64,000 nucleotides of DNA from Qipengyuania sediminis (GTDB lineage Bacteria > Pseudomonadota > Alphaproteobacteria > Sphingomonadales > Sphingomonadaceae), in assembly GCF_004358425.1 (NCBI RefSeq), contig NZ_CP037948.1:310001-374000 (forward strand), in the 5' to 3' direction. This document shows, one piece after another, positions 1 to 12,615 of this stretch (position 1 is its first letter; every line of letters starts with the position of its first letter). Position numbers and translations under genes: made by a program. The notes beneath the pieces were generated by a model. The model did no database searches. It was not told the origin of the DNA and saw nothing but the letters and a program-made list of their open reading frames with translations.

Positions 1-659
1 ACCCGGCGCCGCGCTCGCGCTGGGAGATCCTGACTTATCCCGGCGTCTGGGCGCTCGGCTTCCACCGCGCCGCGCACTGGCTTTACGAGGCGGAGCTGTT
101 CTTCGCCGCGCGGCTCATCAACCATTTCGCCCGCTTCCTCACCGCGATCGACATTCATCCCGGCGCCAAGATCGGCCGCAACCTGTTCATCGATCACGGC
201 TTCACCGTGATCGGGGAGACGGCCCAGATCGGCGACAATGTCACCATCTATCAATGCGTTACGCTGGGCGGGACCAACCCAGCGAACGGGGTGGGCGGCA
301 AGCGCCATCCGACCATCGGCAGCCATGTCATCATCGGGTCGGGCGCGCAGGTGATCGGACCGATCAATGTGGGCGATCGCGCGCGAATCGGCGCCAATGC
401 GGTGGTAACCGACGACGTTCCCGAGGGCGCGACGATGATCGGGTTGAAGGCACGCAGCACGCTGGTCCCGGTGTCGGAATATCTGCGTGACTTCGTCCCT
501 TATGGCACCCCCTGCAACGAGCCCTGCGAGCCCGACATGACCCGGGTTGAGGCGCTGGAGCAGCAGCTGACGGAGATGCGCGCCGAGATCGCCGCATTGC
601 GCGAAAGCAAGGGTCCGACCTCCATCAGCGCGCATCCGCGCAAGGGCAAGGCGCGGTGA
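1..659 (+). CDS. cysE: Serine O-acetyltransferase (EpsC/CysE type), 5' truncated by the window edge
   Basis: The open frame runs in from the window edge (codons from base 3), so the true start lies upstream. The enzyme acetylates serine with acetyl-CoA as the first step of cysteine synthesis in the cytosol. The visible part has the alpha-helical N-terminal region (YPGVWALGFHRAAHWL) followed by left-handed beta-helix hexapeptide repeats (IHPGAKIG, FIDHGFTVIGETAQIGD, YQCVTLGG, GGKRHPTIG). These are typical of the shorter EpsC/NifP-like serine acetyltransferases. The C-terminal tail (about 50 residues) is charged and looks like a coiled coil (VEALEQQLTEMRAEIAALRE). Its stop overlaps the GTG start of the next gene by 3 bases, suggesting translational coupling. 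Confidence 0.9.
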   Translation, partial: PAPRSRWEILTYPGVWALGFHRAAHWLYEAELFFAARLINHFARFLTAIDIHPGAKIGRNLFIDHGFTVIGETAQIGDNVTIYQCVTLGGTNPANGVGGKRHPTIGSHVIIGSGAQVIGPINVGDRARIGANAVVTDDVPEGATMIGLKARSTLVPVSEYLRDFVPYGTPCNEPCEPDMTRVEALEQQLTEMRAEIAALRESKGPTSISAHPRKGKAR

Positions 660-1012
660 GCGGGGGCGGACTGGTTCTGCCCTTTCCGGGTCACTCGATG
701 CAACCGGCGGGGCAGGTCGGCTTCGAGCGTGGGGAGCTGACCCGTATCCTTGACCTCTACGGCCGCATGGTCGCGGCGGGTGAGTGGCGCGACTACGCGA
801 TGGACTTCACCCGCGATCATGCTGCCTTCGCAGCCTTCCGCCGCGCGGCCGAGCGCCCGCAGGCGCGGATCGAGAAGCGGCCTTCGCTGCGCAGCCGCCA
901 GGGCATGTGGACGTTGATCGGCGAGCATGGCCAGGTGCTGCGCCGTGGACACGAGCTCGCCGGGGTACTCGCCCCGCTCGAACGTCGGCTGCTCCGCGCG
1001 GTCGAAGACTAA
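656..1012 (+). CDS. DUF2794 family protein
   Basis: A 118-residue protein of unknown function that matches, from memory, the DUF2794 pattern: ELTRILDLYGRMVAAGEWRDYAMDF, then an F-rich segment, then RIEKRPSL...QGMW and a final RRGHELAGVL. The family is essentially restricted to Alphaproteobacteria, so it is a useful lineage marker. It starts at GTG, where the G-T-G overlaps the TGA of the acetyltransferase gene, which fixes this start. It is soluble, with no signal peptide or membrane segment. Its 3' end overlaps by 4 bases the convergent gene on the other strand. Confidence 0.82.
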   Translation: MSGGGLVLPFPGHSMQPAGQVGFERGELTRILDLYGRMVAAGEWRDYAMDFTRDHAAFAAFRRAAERPQARIEKRPSLRSRQGMWTLIGEHGQVLRRGHELAGVLAPLERRLLRAVED

Positions 1013-2178
1013 GCCTCAGCCACCCGCGGCATCGCCTTTACCGCGCCCGGGGGCGGGACCCGCGCCTGCCAGTCGGCAGGCAGCAGGGCCAGCAGCCGCG
1101 AGCGTAGCGGGGTCCAGAAGGCGGAGAGCGTCAGCAAGGCCGAGCCGATGACCAGCGCCGTCAGCGCGAAGGTCAGCTCCACCGCGCCGAACCGGTCGAA
1201 CAGGAAGGCGAGCGCGGCGAGCACATAGGCGAGGGCTGAGACCAGCAACGCGCGCCGGTCGATCAGCACCGCGACGATCCCGAACAGCACATAGATCGCG
1301 ACGACCGCGAGCGCGCTGCCGATGCCGACGTCCTCGCTGTTGCCGAGGATGCCGAGCGAATAGAAAATCGGATGCGCGATCATCGGCGCGGCAAGAAGAT
1401 GTAGCCAGAAAGCGACATCGCTGCGCCGGGTCACGCGTTCGCGGTCGCTGATGTCCCAGCGCATGGCCAGAGCGAAGATGGCGAGACCGGCAGCGAAGAC
1501 CAGCCACAGGAGGATGTTTTCGGGCTCTCCCGCCCCCGCCGCCTCAAGCGCGGCGACCAGCAGGCCGAGCACCGTCACGGTCAGCGCCGCAACGCCTGCG
1601 GCGACTGTGATCGGCACCATGAACCGCTTCCAGTGCAAGTAGGCCGCCCCGGCCGCGACCAGGCCCGCGAGCGAGATCATGATCGAAGCCGCGGTCACGT
1701 TCTCGTCCGTCGGGAACAGCGTGCCGAGCCCGAAAGCCGCGCTGAACACGCCCCCTACGAAGGCGAGCAGCAGGATGATCGACGGCAGCGCCATCCGCCG
1801 CCGCCGGGTGAATGCTTCCGCCAGCGGCCAGGCGGTCGCGGCGATCAGCAACCCGGAGAGCAGGCGGTCCCACGCGCCGTTGCGCTGCGAGGCTGCCATG
1901 ATGCCGTCCATCGCCGCAGGATCGGTGCTGAAGTCGAACTCGCCGACCGGCGCAATCAGCCCCGCCAGCGCGGTGCCGATCGCGCTGGCCGCGACCAGCA
2001 TGATGACGATCGCGATGGAGACGAAAATATCGTTGAAGCTGTTGACGAGGCGGAAGTTCTCCTCGTCCCCGCTCGGCATCTCGCGCTGAGCGCTGACATG
2101 CGCGCGCAGCGCGCTTGCGGCATCGGCGCTGAGTGCGCCCGCGGCAACTGCGGAATTGAGATCCTCGTCCGAATACAC
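1009..2178 (-). CDS. Multi-pass membrane protein of unknown function
   Basis: A 389-residue protein. After a hydrophilic N-terminus of about 48 residues (MYSDEDLNSAVAAGALS..., possibly a small helical domain) it has roughly ten hydrophobic segments, beginning with FNDIFVSIAIVIMLVAAS. The overall layout resembles the DUF2157/DUF4401-like membrane proteins that also carry a short cytosolic N-terminal helical domain, but I cannot assign it firmly. It is transcribed towards the DUF2794 gene and downstream of the SDR gene on the same strand with a 61-bp gap, so it may share that transcript. No catalytic motif is visible. Confidence 0.7.
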   Translation of the reverse strand: MYSDEDLNSAVAAGALSADAASALRAHVSAQREMPSGDEENFRLVNSFNDIFVSIAIVIMLVAASAIGTALAGLIAPVGEFDFSTDPAAMDGIMAASQRNGAWDRLLSGLLIAATAWPLAEAFTRRRRMALPSIILLLAFVGGVFSAAFGLGTLFPTDENVTAASIMISLAGLVAAGAAYLHWKRFMVPITVAAGVAALTVTVLGLLVAALEAAGAGEPENILLWLVFAAGLAIFALAMRWDISDRERVTRRSDVAFWLHLLAAPMIAHPIFYSLGILGNSEDVGIGSALAVVAIYVLFGIVAVLIDRRALLVSALAYVLAALAFLFDRFGAVELTFALTALVIGSALLTLSAFWTPLRSRLLALLPADWQARVPPPGAVKAMPRVAEA

Positions 2179-2239
2179 CGGCCCATCCTCCCCTGATTGC
2201 GGTTAGATTAGGGACGGTGTGCTATCCGGTCAATACGCC

Positions 2240-3175
2240 TCAGCCGCGCGCGCTGCCCGGCGCGGCGTCGGGCCCAAGCACCTTCTGCATCGCGGCGAGG
2301 ATATTCCCGCTTTGCTCGCTGCCCGATTGCGGCGCCTTCAGATTGGAGAACGCGCTGATCTCCTCCCAGCGCGCAGCGAAGCCTTCGACCGTGCGCTCGC
2401 TCTCGGGCAGCCAGACTGCATCGTTCATCACCGTCCAGGCCGAATGGAACCCGCCCGCGCCCGCGCCCACGATGGCATTCGTCGGCGCGTCCTCGCTCAC
2501 CAGGAACAGCGCAGCGGGGACGACATTGACCGGGTCGAACAGCTTGAACGCCTGCTCGGGGAACAGGTCCTCGGTCATCCGCGTGCCCGCGACGGGGCTG
2601 AGCGTATTGACGCGCACATTGTACTTCGCGCCTTCCAGCGCGAGGGTTTTGGTGAGGCCCGCCAGGCCGAGCTTCGCCGCGCCGTAATTCGCCTGGCCGA
2701 AATTGCCGAACAGCCCGGTGCTGCTCGCGGTCATCAGGATGCGGCCATAGGCCTGCTCGCGCATCAGCTCCCACACCGCCTTGGTGGCGAAGGCGCTGCC
2801 GGTCAAATGGACCTTGACCACGAATTCGAAGTCCGCCGGCTCCATCTTGATGAAGGTCTTGTCACGCAGCACGCCGGCATTGTTGATGAGGACGTGGACG
2901 CCGCCCCACTTCTCCTTCGCGGCGGCGGCCATGGCCTGCATCTGCTCGAATTCGGTCACCGAATGGCCGTTCGCCATCGCCTGGCCGCCCGCGCGCTCGA
3001 TCTCTTCGACCACCCGCTGCGCCGCGTCCGAAGTGCCCGTGCCGTCGCGCGCGCCGCCGAGATCGTTCACCACCACCTTCGCCCCGCGGCGGCCCAGCTC
3101 CAGCGCGTATTCGCGCCCCAGCCCCCCACCCGCGCCGGTGACGATGGCGACCTTGTCGGTGAAATCGATGCTCAT
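2240..3175 (-). CDS. SDR family NAD(P)-dependent oxidoreductase
   Basis: Short-chain dehydrogenase of about 311 residues. The Rossmann glycine motif TGAGGGLG lies near residue 12, NNAG near 95, and the YxxxK active site (NYGAAK) near 165. The longer than usual SDR, together with VNDLGG and the GxxxDGTGTS insertion after strand 2, resembles the (3R)-hydroxyacyl-CoA dehydrogenase domain of multifunctional beta-oxidation enzymes; that substrate is inferred. I chose ATG at 3175 ([14 protein letters not shown]); the frame stays open for 17 codons upstream but that part is not SDR-like. It is divergent from glmU. Confidence 0.85.
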   Translation of the reverse strand: MSIDFTDKVAIVTGAGGGLGREYALELGRRGAKVVVNDLGGARDGTGTSDAAQRVVEEIERAGGQAMANGHSVTEFEQMQAMAAAAKEKWGGVHVLINNAGVLRDKTFIKMEPADFEFVVKVHLTGSAFATKAVWELMREQAYGRILMTASSTGLFGNFGQANYGAAKLGLAGLTKTLALEGAKYNVRVNTLSPVAGTRMTEDLFPEQAFKLFDPVNVVPAALFLVSEDAPTNAIVGAGAGGFHSAWTVMNDAVWLPESERTVEGFAARWEEISAFSNLKAPQSGSEQSGNILAAMQKVLGPDAAPGSARG

Positions 3176-3297
3176 GCTCTGGCTCCCAAGCGAACGAGAA
3201 AAGGTTGCCGCGCCGGTTGGCACCATCGCGCGGGCCTGACAACGCTCATGCGCATCGCCGCTTCAATCCGCAAGCGAACGGTGGCAAGGCGCGCGCC

Positions 3298-4659
3298 ATG
3301 ACCGCTCCCGCCCCTGACCTCGCCGTCGTGATCCTTGCCGCAGGCAAGGGCACCCGCATGAAGAGCGACCTCCATAAGGTGCTGCATCCCATCGCCGGGC
3401 GGCCGATGCTCGATCACCTGCTGGCGAGCTTCGAGATGCTCGCCCCCGCGCGCACGGTGGTGGTGGCGGGCGACCGGCACGAGCAGCTCGAACGCGCGCT
3501 CTTGGGGCGGGGGGTGGAGATCGCGCGGCAGGAACCGCAGCTCGGCACCGCGCACGCCGCGTTGACGGCACGCGCGGCGCTCGACGATTTCAGCGGGCTG
3601 GTGCTGGTCTGCTTCGGCGACGTGCCGATGCTGCGCTCCGAGACCATCGCGCGCATGATCGCCGCGCTGGGTGATGGCGCGCGGGTGGTGGTGCTGGGGT
3701 TCCGCCCCGCCGATACCCTCGCCTACGGGCGGATCATCGCCGATGCCGAGGGCGCGGTCGAAAAGATGGTCGAGCACAAGGATGCGAACGAGGCTGAGCG
3801 TGCGGTGGACCTGTGCAATTCGGGCGTGCTGCTGGCGCGAGCCGATGATCTGTGGCGGCTGCTTGCGGGCGTGGGCAACGACAATGCCGCGGGGGAATAC
3901 TACCTCCCGGACGTCGCGACCGGCGCGCTGGCGGAGGGGGCGCGGGTAACCGTGATCGAGACCGATGCGCGCGAGGTTGCGGGGATCAACTCGCGCGCGG
4001 AGCTCGCCGCGGTTGAGGCGGAATGGCAGGCGGCGCGGCGCGAGGAGGCGATGGCCCAAGGCGCGACGCTGCGCGCGCCCGAGACGGTGTTCTTCAGCTA
4101 CGACACATGCCTGGGCCGCGACGTGACGGTGGAGCCCCACGTCGTCTTCGGCCCCGGGGTCACGGTGCATGACGGGGTGCGGATCAAGGCTTTCAGCCAT
4201 CTCGAAGGCTGCGAGCTCCACTCCGGCGCGCAGGTCGGTCCCTTCGCGCGGCTGCGTCCCGGCGCGGTGCTGGAGGCCAATGCCTTCGTCGGCAATTTCG
4301 TCGAGATGAAGAACGCGGTCCTGCGCGAAGGCGCCAAGGCCAGCCACCTCACCTATCTCGGCGATGCGGAGGTCGGGGCGGGGGCCAATATCGGCGCGGG
4401 CACCATAACCTGCAATTACGACGGCTATTTCAAGCATCGCACCGTGATCGGCGAACGTGCCTTTATCGGCTCCAACAGCGCGCTGGTCGCCCCCATCACC
4501 ATCGGCCCCGATGCGATCGTTGCGGCGGGGAGCACCGTCAGCCGCGATGTCGCGGCGGGCGAACTGCGCATGGTGCGCGCCGAGCAACTCGTAAAGCCCG
4601 GCTGGGCGGACCGCTTCCACGACGCGATGAAGCGTAAGAAGGCGGAGAGGCGCGGCTGA
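3298..4659 (+). CDS. glmU: Bifunctional UDP-N-acetylglucosamine pyrophosphorylase / glucosamine-1-phosphate N-acetyltransferase
   Basis: 453 residues, the usual GlmU length. The N-terminal uridyltransferase carries LAAGKGTRMKS near residue 12 and CFGDVPML near 102. The C-terminal left-handed beta-helix acetyltransferase includes NFVEMKNAVL, SHLTYLGDAEVG and NIGAGTITCNYDG, which hold the conserved acetyl-CoA and catalytic His/Asn positions. It acetylates glucosamine-1-P and then forms UDP-GlcNAc for peptidoglycan and LPS. The start is ATG 3298; a longer in-frame reading from 3205 is not conserved-looking. The stop overlaps a small HNH gene, so the two are probably cotranscribed. Confidence 0.96.
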   Translation: MTAPAPDLAVVILAAGKGTRMKSDLHKVLHPIAGRPMLDHLLASFEMLAPARTVVVAGDRHEQLERALLGRGVEIARQEPQLGTAHAALTARAALDDFSGLVLVCFGDVPMLRSETIARMIAALGDGARVVVLGFRPADTLAYGRIIADAEGAVEKMVEHKDANEAERAVDLCNSGVLLARADDLWRLLAGVGNDNAAGEYYLPDVATGALAEGARVTVIETDAREVAGINSRAELAAVEAEWQAARREEAMAQGATLRAPETVFFSYDTCLGRDVTVEPHVVFGPGVTVHDGVRIKAFSHLEGCELHSGAQVGPFARLRPGAVLEANAFVGNFVEMKNAVLREGAKASHLTYLGDAEVGAGANIGAGTITCNYDGYFKHRTVIGERAFIGSNSALVAPITIGPDAIVAAGSTVSRDVAAGELRMVRAEQLVKPGWADRFHDAMKRKKAERRG

Positions 4660-4934
4660 CGCGCGCGGCAGAGGACACACGCTGCTGGCTGTGCGAACGC
4701 CCGCTCGGCGCGCGGGTCGAGCGTCATCACCCGGTGCCCCGGGCCAAGAGGGGCCGGGTGACCGTGCCCGTCCACCCGATCTGCCACCGCACGATCCATG
4801 CGCTGTTCGCGAATAGCGCGCTTGCACGGTTGGGCGCGGATCGCGCCGCGCTGGTCGCCGAGCCCGCGATGGCGCGCTTCCTTTCGTGGATCGCCACCAA
4901 GCCGCCCGACTTCCATGCCCCCACCCGGCGCTGA
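4656..4934 (+). CDS. HNH endonuclease-like small protein, probable CTG start
   Basis: A 92-residue protein with a compact HNH/zinc-finger layout: CWLCERPL, then HHPVPR, then HPICHRTIH. The ligand and catalytic histidines are all present. The frame after an upstream in-frame TAA (4635) has no ATG, GTG or TTG before the CWLC motif; the first such codon is GTG 4734, which would delete the first half of the HNH fold. CTG 4656 overlaps the glmU stop (CTGA), and a GGAGAGG sits 5 bases upstream of it, so CTG initiation is the best reading. Function unknown; related small HNH proteins are common in Alphaproteobacteria. Confidence 0.72.
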   Translation: MTRAAEDTRCWLCERPLGARVERHHPVPRAKRGRVTVPVHPICHRTIHALFANSALARLGADRAALVAEPAMARFLSWIATKPPDFHAPTRR

Positions 4935-4937
4935 GCC

Positions 4938-5306
4938 CTACTGCGTATCGCCGCGCGCCAGGAGAAGGCGCGCTATCGCCAGCGCGATCGCGGCTGCGAC
5001 GATATCGGCGATCCAATCCATGATCTCGCTGTCTCGGCCGAGCGCGGGGACGAGCTGCACAATCTCTATCGCGCCGCCCAGCAGTGCCAGGCCCACCAAC
5101 AGCATCGCGATCCGTACGCCAGGATAAGCAAGGCCAGCCAGCAGTCCAAGAACGGCGAAGGCGAAAACATGCTGCACCTTGTCGGACGGTTCGCCCGGCA
5201 GCGCGGGTGGCTGGGGGAGGATCGCCATGACGAAAGCAAAGAGCGTCGCGGCCCAGAACACGGTGCGAAGCAGCCTCGATCCGGCAAGCCGCTTGATGGC
5301 ATTCAT
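4938..5306 (-). CDS. VanZ-like membrane protein
   Basis: About 122 residues with four hydrophobic segments. Hallmarks of the VanZ-like fold are the DKVQHVFAFAVLG segment after the first loop and the C-terminal DSEIMDWIADIVAA. The family is of unclear role; some members affect teicoplanin resistance. The start is ATG 5306 because a GGGAG lies 8 bases upstream; the open frame extends to 5429, but that part is polar and unlike the family. Convergent with the HNH gene with only 3 bases between stops. Confidence 0.8.
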   Translation of the reverse strand: MNAIKRLAGSRLLRTVFWAATLFAFVMAILPQPPALPGEPSDKVQHVFAFAVLGLLAGLAYPGVRIAMLLVGLALLGGAIEIVQLVPALGRDSEIMDWIADIVAAAIALAIARLLLARGDTQ

Positions 5307-5470
5307 ATAAACAACTCCCATATGCTGCACGAGAGGGTTGGAAATCGGCGGTTTCATATCTCCTCTCATTCTCCCAGCTCCGTCTTTACCTTTCTGGGAC
5401 ACCTGCTTCCGGTTTGGAACGATTACCAATTCTTGCTGTTTCGACTCGATAAATCTGGTACGGCAGGGAC

Positions 5471-6154
5471 ATGGCTAACATGGGCGGCAGATGGGGATTT
5501 CTCGGCACACGCCGCGCCCTCGCGGCCGTGTCCGCGCTGGCGATCGGGGGGGCTGCCATGCTGCCCTTCGGCACCTCCAGCAGCCTTGCCGACGGGCCCC
5601 GGGTAAGCCCCACTCTGGCGGAGCTTGCGGCACGATCGCCAGGCGCGCGTATCGGCGGGGTTGCGCTCAAGGGCAAGGGGAAGGGCAAAGGAGTGGCGCT
5701 TGCCTCCGCGAAGGAGGCCGCGACACCGGTCGCGTCGGTCTTGCCCGCTTCGTCGGGCACGGAGGCTACCCCCGCGCCGCGGATCGTGCTGGGTGAATTC
5801 CCCTCCGGCTTCACCGCCCCCCTCGCGGCGGCGCCAGTCGCTTCGCCGCTACCGTTCGCTCCCGCATTCTTGCCCGGCCCCGGCGGCGGTCTTGCGATTG
5901 GCGGCGGCGGCGGCGGTGGCGGCGGGGGCGGCGGTGGCGGCGGCGCTGGCGGCGGGGGCGGCGGTGGTGGTGGTGGCGGTATCGGCGTGACACCGACCCC
6001 AACTCCTACTCCTACCCCGACACCGACACCGACACCGACACTTACCCCGCCGGTGCCCCCGATCCCGGAACCTTCGACCTGGGCCATGCTGATCCTTGGG
6101 TTCGGCGTCCTGGGCGGCCTGATGCGGCGCACGCGGCGTGCCGTCCTCGCCTGA
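5471..6154 (+). CDS. PEP-CTERM sorting-domain protein, Gly-rich and Thr-Pro repeat
   Basis: 227 residues. An N-terminal signal/anchor (LAAVSALAIGGAAMLPFG) is followed by a region of low complexity: a KGKGKGKG block near residue 75, a glycine tract of about 30 residues near 145, then a Thr-Pro repeat of about ten units near 175. It ends in a PEP-CTERM tail (IPEPSTWAMLILGFGVLGGLMRR), the signal recognised by exosortase for export and processing. No exosortase gene lies in the window. The polyglycine and TP tracts arise from simple DNA repeats and are likely to vary in length between strains. Role unknown, probably a surface or matrix protein. Confidence 0.82.
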   Translation: MANMGGRWGFLGTRRALAAVSALAIGGAAMLPFGTSSSLADGPRVSPTLAELAARSPGARIGGVALKGKGKGKGVALASAKEAATPVASVLPASSGTEATPAPRIVLGEFPSGFTAPLAAAPVASPLPFAPAFLPGPGGGLAIGGGGGGGGGGGGGGGAGGGGGGGGGGGIGVTPTPTPTPTPTPTPTPTLTPPVPPIPEPSTWAMLILGFGVLGGLMRRTRRAVLA

Positions 6155-6794
6155 ACGCGCGCGCGGCCGCCCGCGCCGCTCGCTTCTACCCATGCTGCTG
6201 ATGGTCGCGGCAGCTGCCGTGTTCGCACTCATCTTCGCGTTCGGGCTCTCCAACGCGCCGCCCGCGCGCGCAGCCGGCGGGGCCGCTCCGCTCGCCTTCG
6301 CCGGCGCGAGCGAGGCGCGCGTGTTCCTTTCCCCATCCGAGCAGGTTGAGGCGGCGATGCGCGGCCTGCTGCCCAAGGGCACCCGCTCGATCCTTCGCAC
6401 CCACGGCCCGATGGCGCATGGACAGTGGCATTGGGACGACCAAGGGGTACCCCGCGGCAAGCTGACGGTGCGCGTCGATCCCTCGCGTCAGTTGCTCTCG
6501 GTCTTTCGCGGCCCGCACGAGATTGGCACCGCGGTCATACTCTATGGCGCCAAGGGCAAGGAAACGCCGCGCGGGCGGCTGCCGATCATCGGCAAGACGC
6601 GCGATCATCACTCGCGCACCTATGACGCGCCGATGCCCTATTCGCTGTGGCTGACGACCGACGGAGTGGCGATCCACGGCAGTTCGGTCACGATGGGGCG
6701 GGCGAGCAATGGCTGCATCGGCGTGCCGGTGCCCTTCGCTGCGAAACTGTTCAACGCCGCGAAGAAGGGCGATGTGGTTGAAGTGCTGAGCTAG
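6138..6794 (+). CDS. L,D-transpeptidase (YkuD) family protein
   Basis: 218 residues: a basic N-terminus, a hydrophobic signal/anchor (LLPMLLMVAAAAVFALIFAF), a spacer, then the YkuD domain. The catalytic region reads IHGSS...GRASNGCIGVP, with the nucleophile Cys near residue 196. The usual GCIRL arginine is replaced by glycine, as in one subgroup of the family. Such enzymes form 3-3 peptidoglycan cross-links or attach proteins to peptidoglycan in the periplasm. The GTG start at 6138 overlaps the PEP-CTERM gene by 17 bases; ATG 6192 is the alternative and still keeps a hydrophobic signal. Cotranscription with the PEP-CTERM gene is likely. Confidence 0.85.
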   Translation: MPSSPERARGRPRRSLLPMLLMVAAAAVFALIFAFGLSNAPPARAAGGAAPLAFAGASEARVFLSPSEQVEAAMRGLLPKGTRSILRTHGPMAHGQWHWDDQGVPRGKLTVRVDPSRQLLSVFRGPHEIGTAVILYGAKGKETPRGRLPIIGKTRDHHSRTYDAPMPYSLWLTTDGVAIHGSSVTMGRASNGCIGVPVPFAAKLFNAAKKGDVVEVLS

Positions 6795-7306
6795 CTCAGC
6801 AGCCAGGCCCCGACCGGCACCGACCATGTCGCCGTGGCGAGGCTGCCGATCACCCAGATCCGCTTGCCGAGCGGCAGGCGTTGATCTTCGTCGCTCTGAT
6901 CACTCTCGTCTTCAAACGGCCATTGTGCCTGCAGCCTGGCAAGGCCTTGGTCCGCGGCGGGCGGCGTGGGGGCGGCGGCGGGGAGCGGGTCCGCGCGCAG
7001 GATTGCGGCGCTGAGTTGCGCCTTGGTCAGCGGAGTTTCGAAGCGGCAGCCGAACAGGCTCTCGTCGGTCCAGACGATCTCGGCCCGATGTTCGGAGCCG
7101 CCGGGAAGCGCCACCTCGAGAATAGTGCCGATCGCGAGCACGATCCGGCTTTCGACCAGCATGCCGGTGCGCGAGAGGTTGTGGACCTCGATCCCGCTGC
7201 CGCCCGCCGGCCCTTCGGCCCGGGCCTCCAGCCGCAGCACGCGCCGGTCATTGGCGCGTTGTTCGCAAGGTTCGGAAACGCTGGCGTGGAGAACCTGGGT
7301 AAGCAT
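6791..7306 (-). CDS. PilZ domain protein
   Basis: About 171 residues. The PilZ motifs for cyclic di-GMP are present: RANDR (RxxxR, near residue 17) and NLSRTG (NxSxxG, near 43), followed by a strand pattern ending with GCRFETPL. The C-terminal half is a Pro/Ala and acidic linker, then a single hydrophobic stretch (WVIGSLATATWSVPVGAW) that may be a membrane anchor. I chose ATG 7306; TTG 7327 would add seven residues. It follows atpC on the same strand after about 67 bp and could be read through from the atp operon. Its 3' end overlaps the convergent transpeptidase gene by 4 bases. Confidence 0.8.
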   Translation of the reverse strand: MLTQVLHASVSEPCEQRANDRRVLRLEARAEGPAGGSGIEVHNLSRTGMLVESRIVLAIGTILEVALPGGSEHRAEIVWTDESLFGCRFETPLTKAQLSAAILRADPLPAAAPTPPAADQGLARLQAQWPFEDESDQSDEDQRLPLGKRIWVIGSLATATWSVPVGAWLLS

Positions 7307-7373
7307 GGACGCAAGCTTGCGCCCCAAGGGGTAAAGACTTCGTTGCGGGCGAACGCCGGATGCCCGCCCCGGG

Positions 7374-7631
7374 TCAGCCCTCGATCCGCTCCGCCAGAAC
7401 GGTCAGCCCGCTCGCCGCAACCTCGGCAAAGCCGCCGCGCACCGCGATCTCCTCCGGGCTCGCGCCCTCGGTCTTGTAGACCTTCAGCAGCCCGTCCTTC
7501 ATCGTGGTCATGAAAGGCGCATGGCCTTCCAACACCCCCAGCTCACCCTCGCTGCCGGGGACGACGACCATATGCACCTCGTCCGAGCGGACGAGCTTTT
7601 CGGGTGTCACGAGTTCGAAATGCAGGGGCAT
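7374..7631 (-). CDS. atpC: F1 ATP synthase epsilon subunit, short form
   Basis: 85 residues carrying only the N-terminal beta-sandwich ([35 protein letters not shown]). Typical epsilon subunits have about 130-140 residues with two C-terminal helices that can inhibit ATP hydrolysis; these are absent here and the stop is clean. Epsilon couples the rotor gamma/c-ring in the F1Fo complex on the inner membrane. ATG 7631 is 4 bases after the atpD stop, so the genes are coupled. The short form appears to be the usual state in sphingomonads as far as I recall. Confidence 0.92.
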   Translation of the reverse strand: MPLHFELVTPEKLVRSDEVHMVVVPGSEGELGVLEGHAPFMTTMKDGLLKVYKTEGASPEEIAVRGGFAEVAASGLTVLAERIEG

Positions 7632-7635
7632 GGGA

Positions 7636-9526
<1,891 letters not shown>

Positions 9527-9529
9527 TTC

Positions 9530-10411
9530 CTACAGCGCTTCCGCGCCAGCGATGATTTCGATGAGTTCGGTGGTGATCGCGGCCTGGCGGCTGCGGTTGT
9601 ACTGGATCGTCAGCTTGTTGATGAGATCGCCCGCATTGCGCGTGGCATTGTCCATCGCGGTCATGCTCGCGCCCTGCTCGCTCGCCTCGCGCTCCAGCAG
9701 CGCGACGAAGAGCTGGGTACGGACATAGCGGGGGAGGAGCTGGGTGAGGATCGCCTCCTCGTCAGGCTCGTACTCGACCACCGCCTCCGCGCCGCTGCTC
9801 GCCGCCGCTTCGCCGGGTAGGGCGGGGACGGGGAGGAGCTGGGTGACCACCGGATCCTGCGCCAGCGCGCTCTTGAAGACGGGATAGACGAGGTGCGCGA
9901 CATCGAAGCGGCCCGCCTCGAAGAGGCGCACCAGCTCCTCGGCGATCGCTTCGGCCTCGGGGAAACCGAGCGAACGCACCATGCTGGTGTCGTATTCCGC
10001 CGCGATGCTCTTCGCGTGATCACGCCGGATCGGCGCCCGGCCCTTGCGCCCGACGAGGTAGAAATCGACCGCCTTGCCCGCCGCCATCAGCTCGCGGGCC
10101 TGAACCTTCGCGGCCTTGACGATGTTCGAATTGAGCGCGCCGCACAGCCCCTTGTCGGTATTGACCACCACGAGGAGATGCCGCTCGTCCCTGCCCGTGC
10201 CGCGCAGCAATAGCGGCGCGCTGTCGCCCGAAACCTTGCCGCCGAGCGAACCCATCACCTTGGCCAGCCGCGTCGAATAGGGCCGCGCGGCTTCGGCCGC
10301 CGCCTGCGCCCGGCGCAGCTTCGCCGCGGCGACCATCTGCTTCGCCTTGGTGATCTTCTGCGTCGATTTGACCGACTTGATCCGGTTCTTCAGTTCTTTG
10401 AGCGAAGCCAC
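9530..10411 (-). CDS. atpG: F1 ATP synthase gamma subunit
   Basis: 293 residues, the central rotor shaft of F1. The N-terminal [20 protein letters not shown] helix and the C-terminal [13 protein letters not shown]...[12 protein letters not shown] helix that penetrate the alpha/beta hexamer are both present. The middle domain contains [13 protein letters not shown]. The start is ATG 10411. It is separated from atpA by a 100-bp gap filled with a palindromic REP-like element. Confidence 0.97.
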   Translation of the reverse strand: MASLKELKNRIKSVKSTQKITKAKQMVAAAKLRRAQAAAEAARPYSTRLAKVMGSLGGKVSGDSAPLLLRGTGRDERHLLVVVNTDKGLCGALNSNIVKAAKVQARELMAAGKAVDFYLVGRKGRAPIRRDHAKSIAAEYDTSMVRSLGFPEAEAIAEELVRLFEAGRFDVAHLVYPVFKSALAQDPVVTQLLPVPALPGEAAASSGAEAVVEYEPDEEAILTQLLPRYVRTQLFVALLEREASEQGASMTAMDNATRNAGDLINKLTIQYNRSRQAAITTELIEIIAGAEAL

Positions 10412-10426
10412 TCAAAAATCCTTTAT

Positions 10427-10507
10427 CGTCATCCCAGCGAAAGCTGGGATCGTTTTCGGCTAGGTCCGACCAGGCGGAGGGCGGCCCCAGCTTTCGCTGG
10501 GGCGACG
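10427..10507. repeat. REP-like double palindrome between atpA and atpG
   Basis: Two palindromic arms face each other: one built on CCCAGCGAAAGCTGGG (about 10433-10448) and one on CCCCAGCTTTCGCTGGGG (about 10485-10502). The outer flanks (CGTCAT / GGCGACG) are also roughly inverted. Each arm can fold as a hairpin with a 4-base loop. This is the common sphingomonad-type intergenic REP. It sits inside the atp operon, where it could stabilise or attenuate the mRNA between atpA and atpG; that role is inferred. Confidence 0.8.
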
Positions 10508-10511
10508 GCTG

Positions 10512-12615
<2,104 letters not shown>

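Noticed and set aside
3172..5016. Minus-strand frame of 614 codons over glmU
   Set aside because: Antisense to a clear GlmU; Arg/His-rich with no domain.
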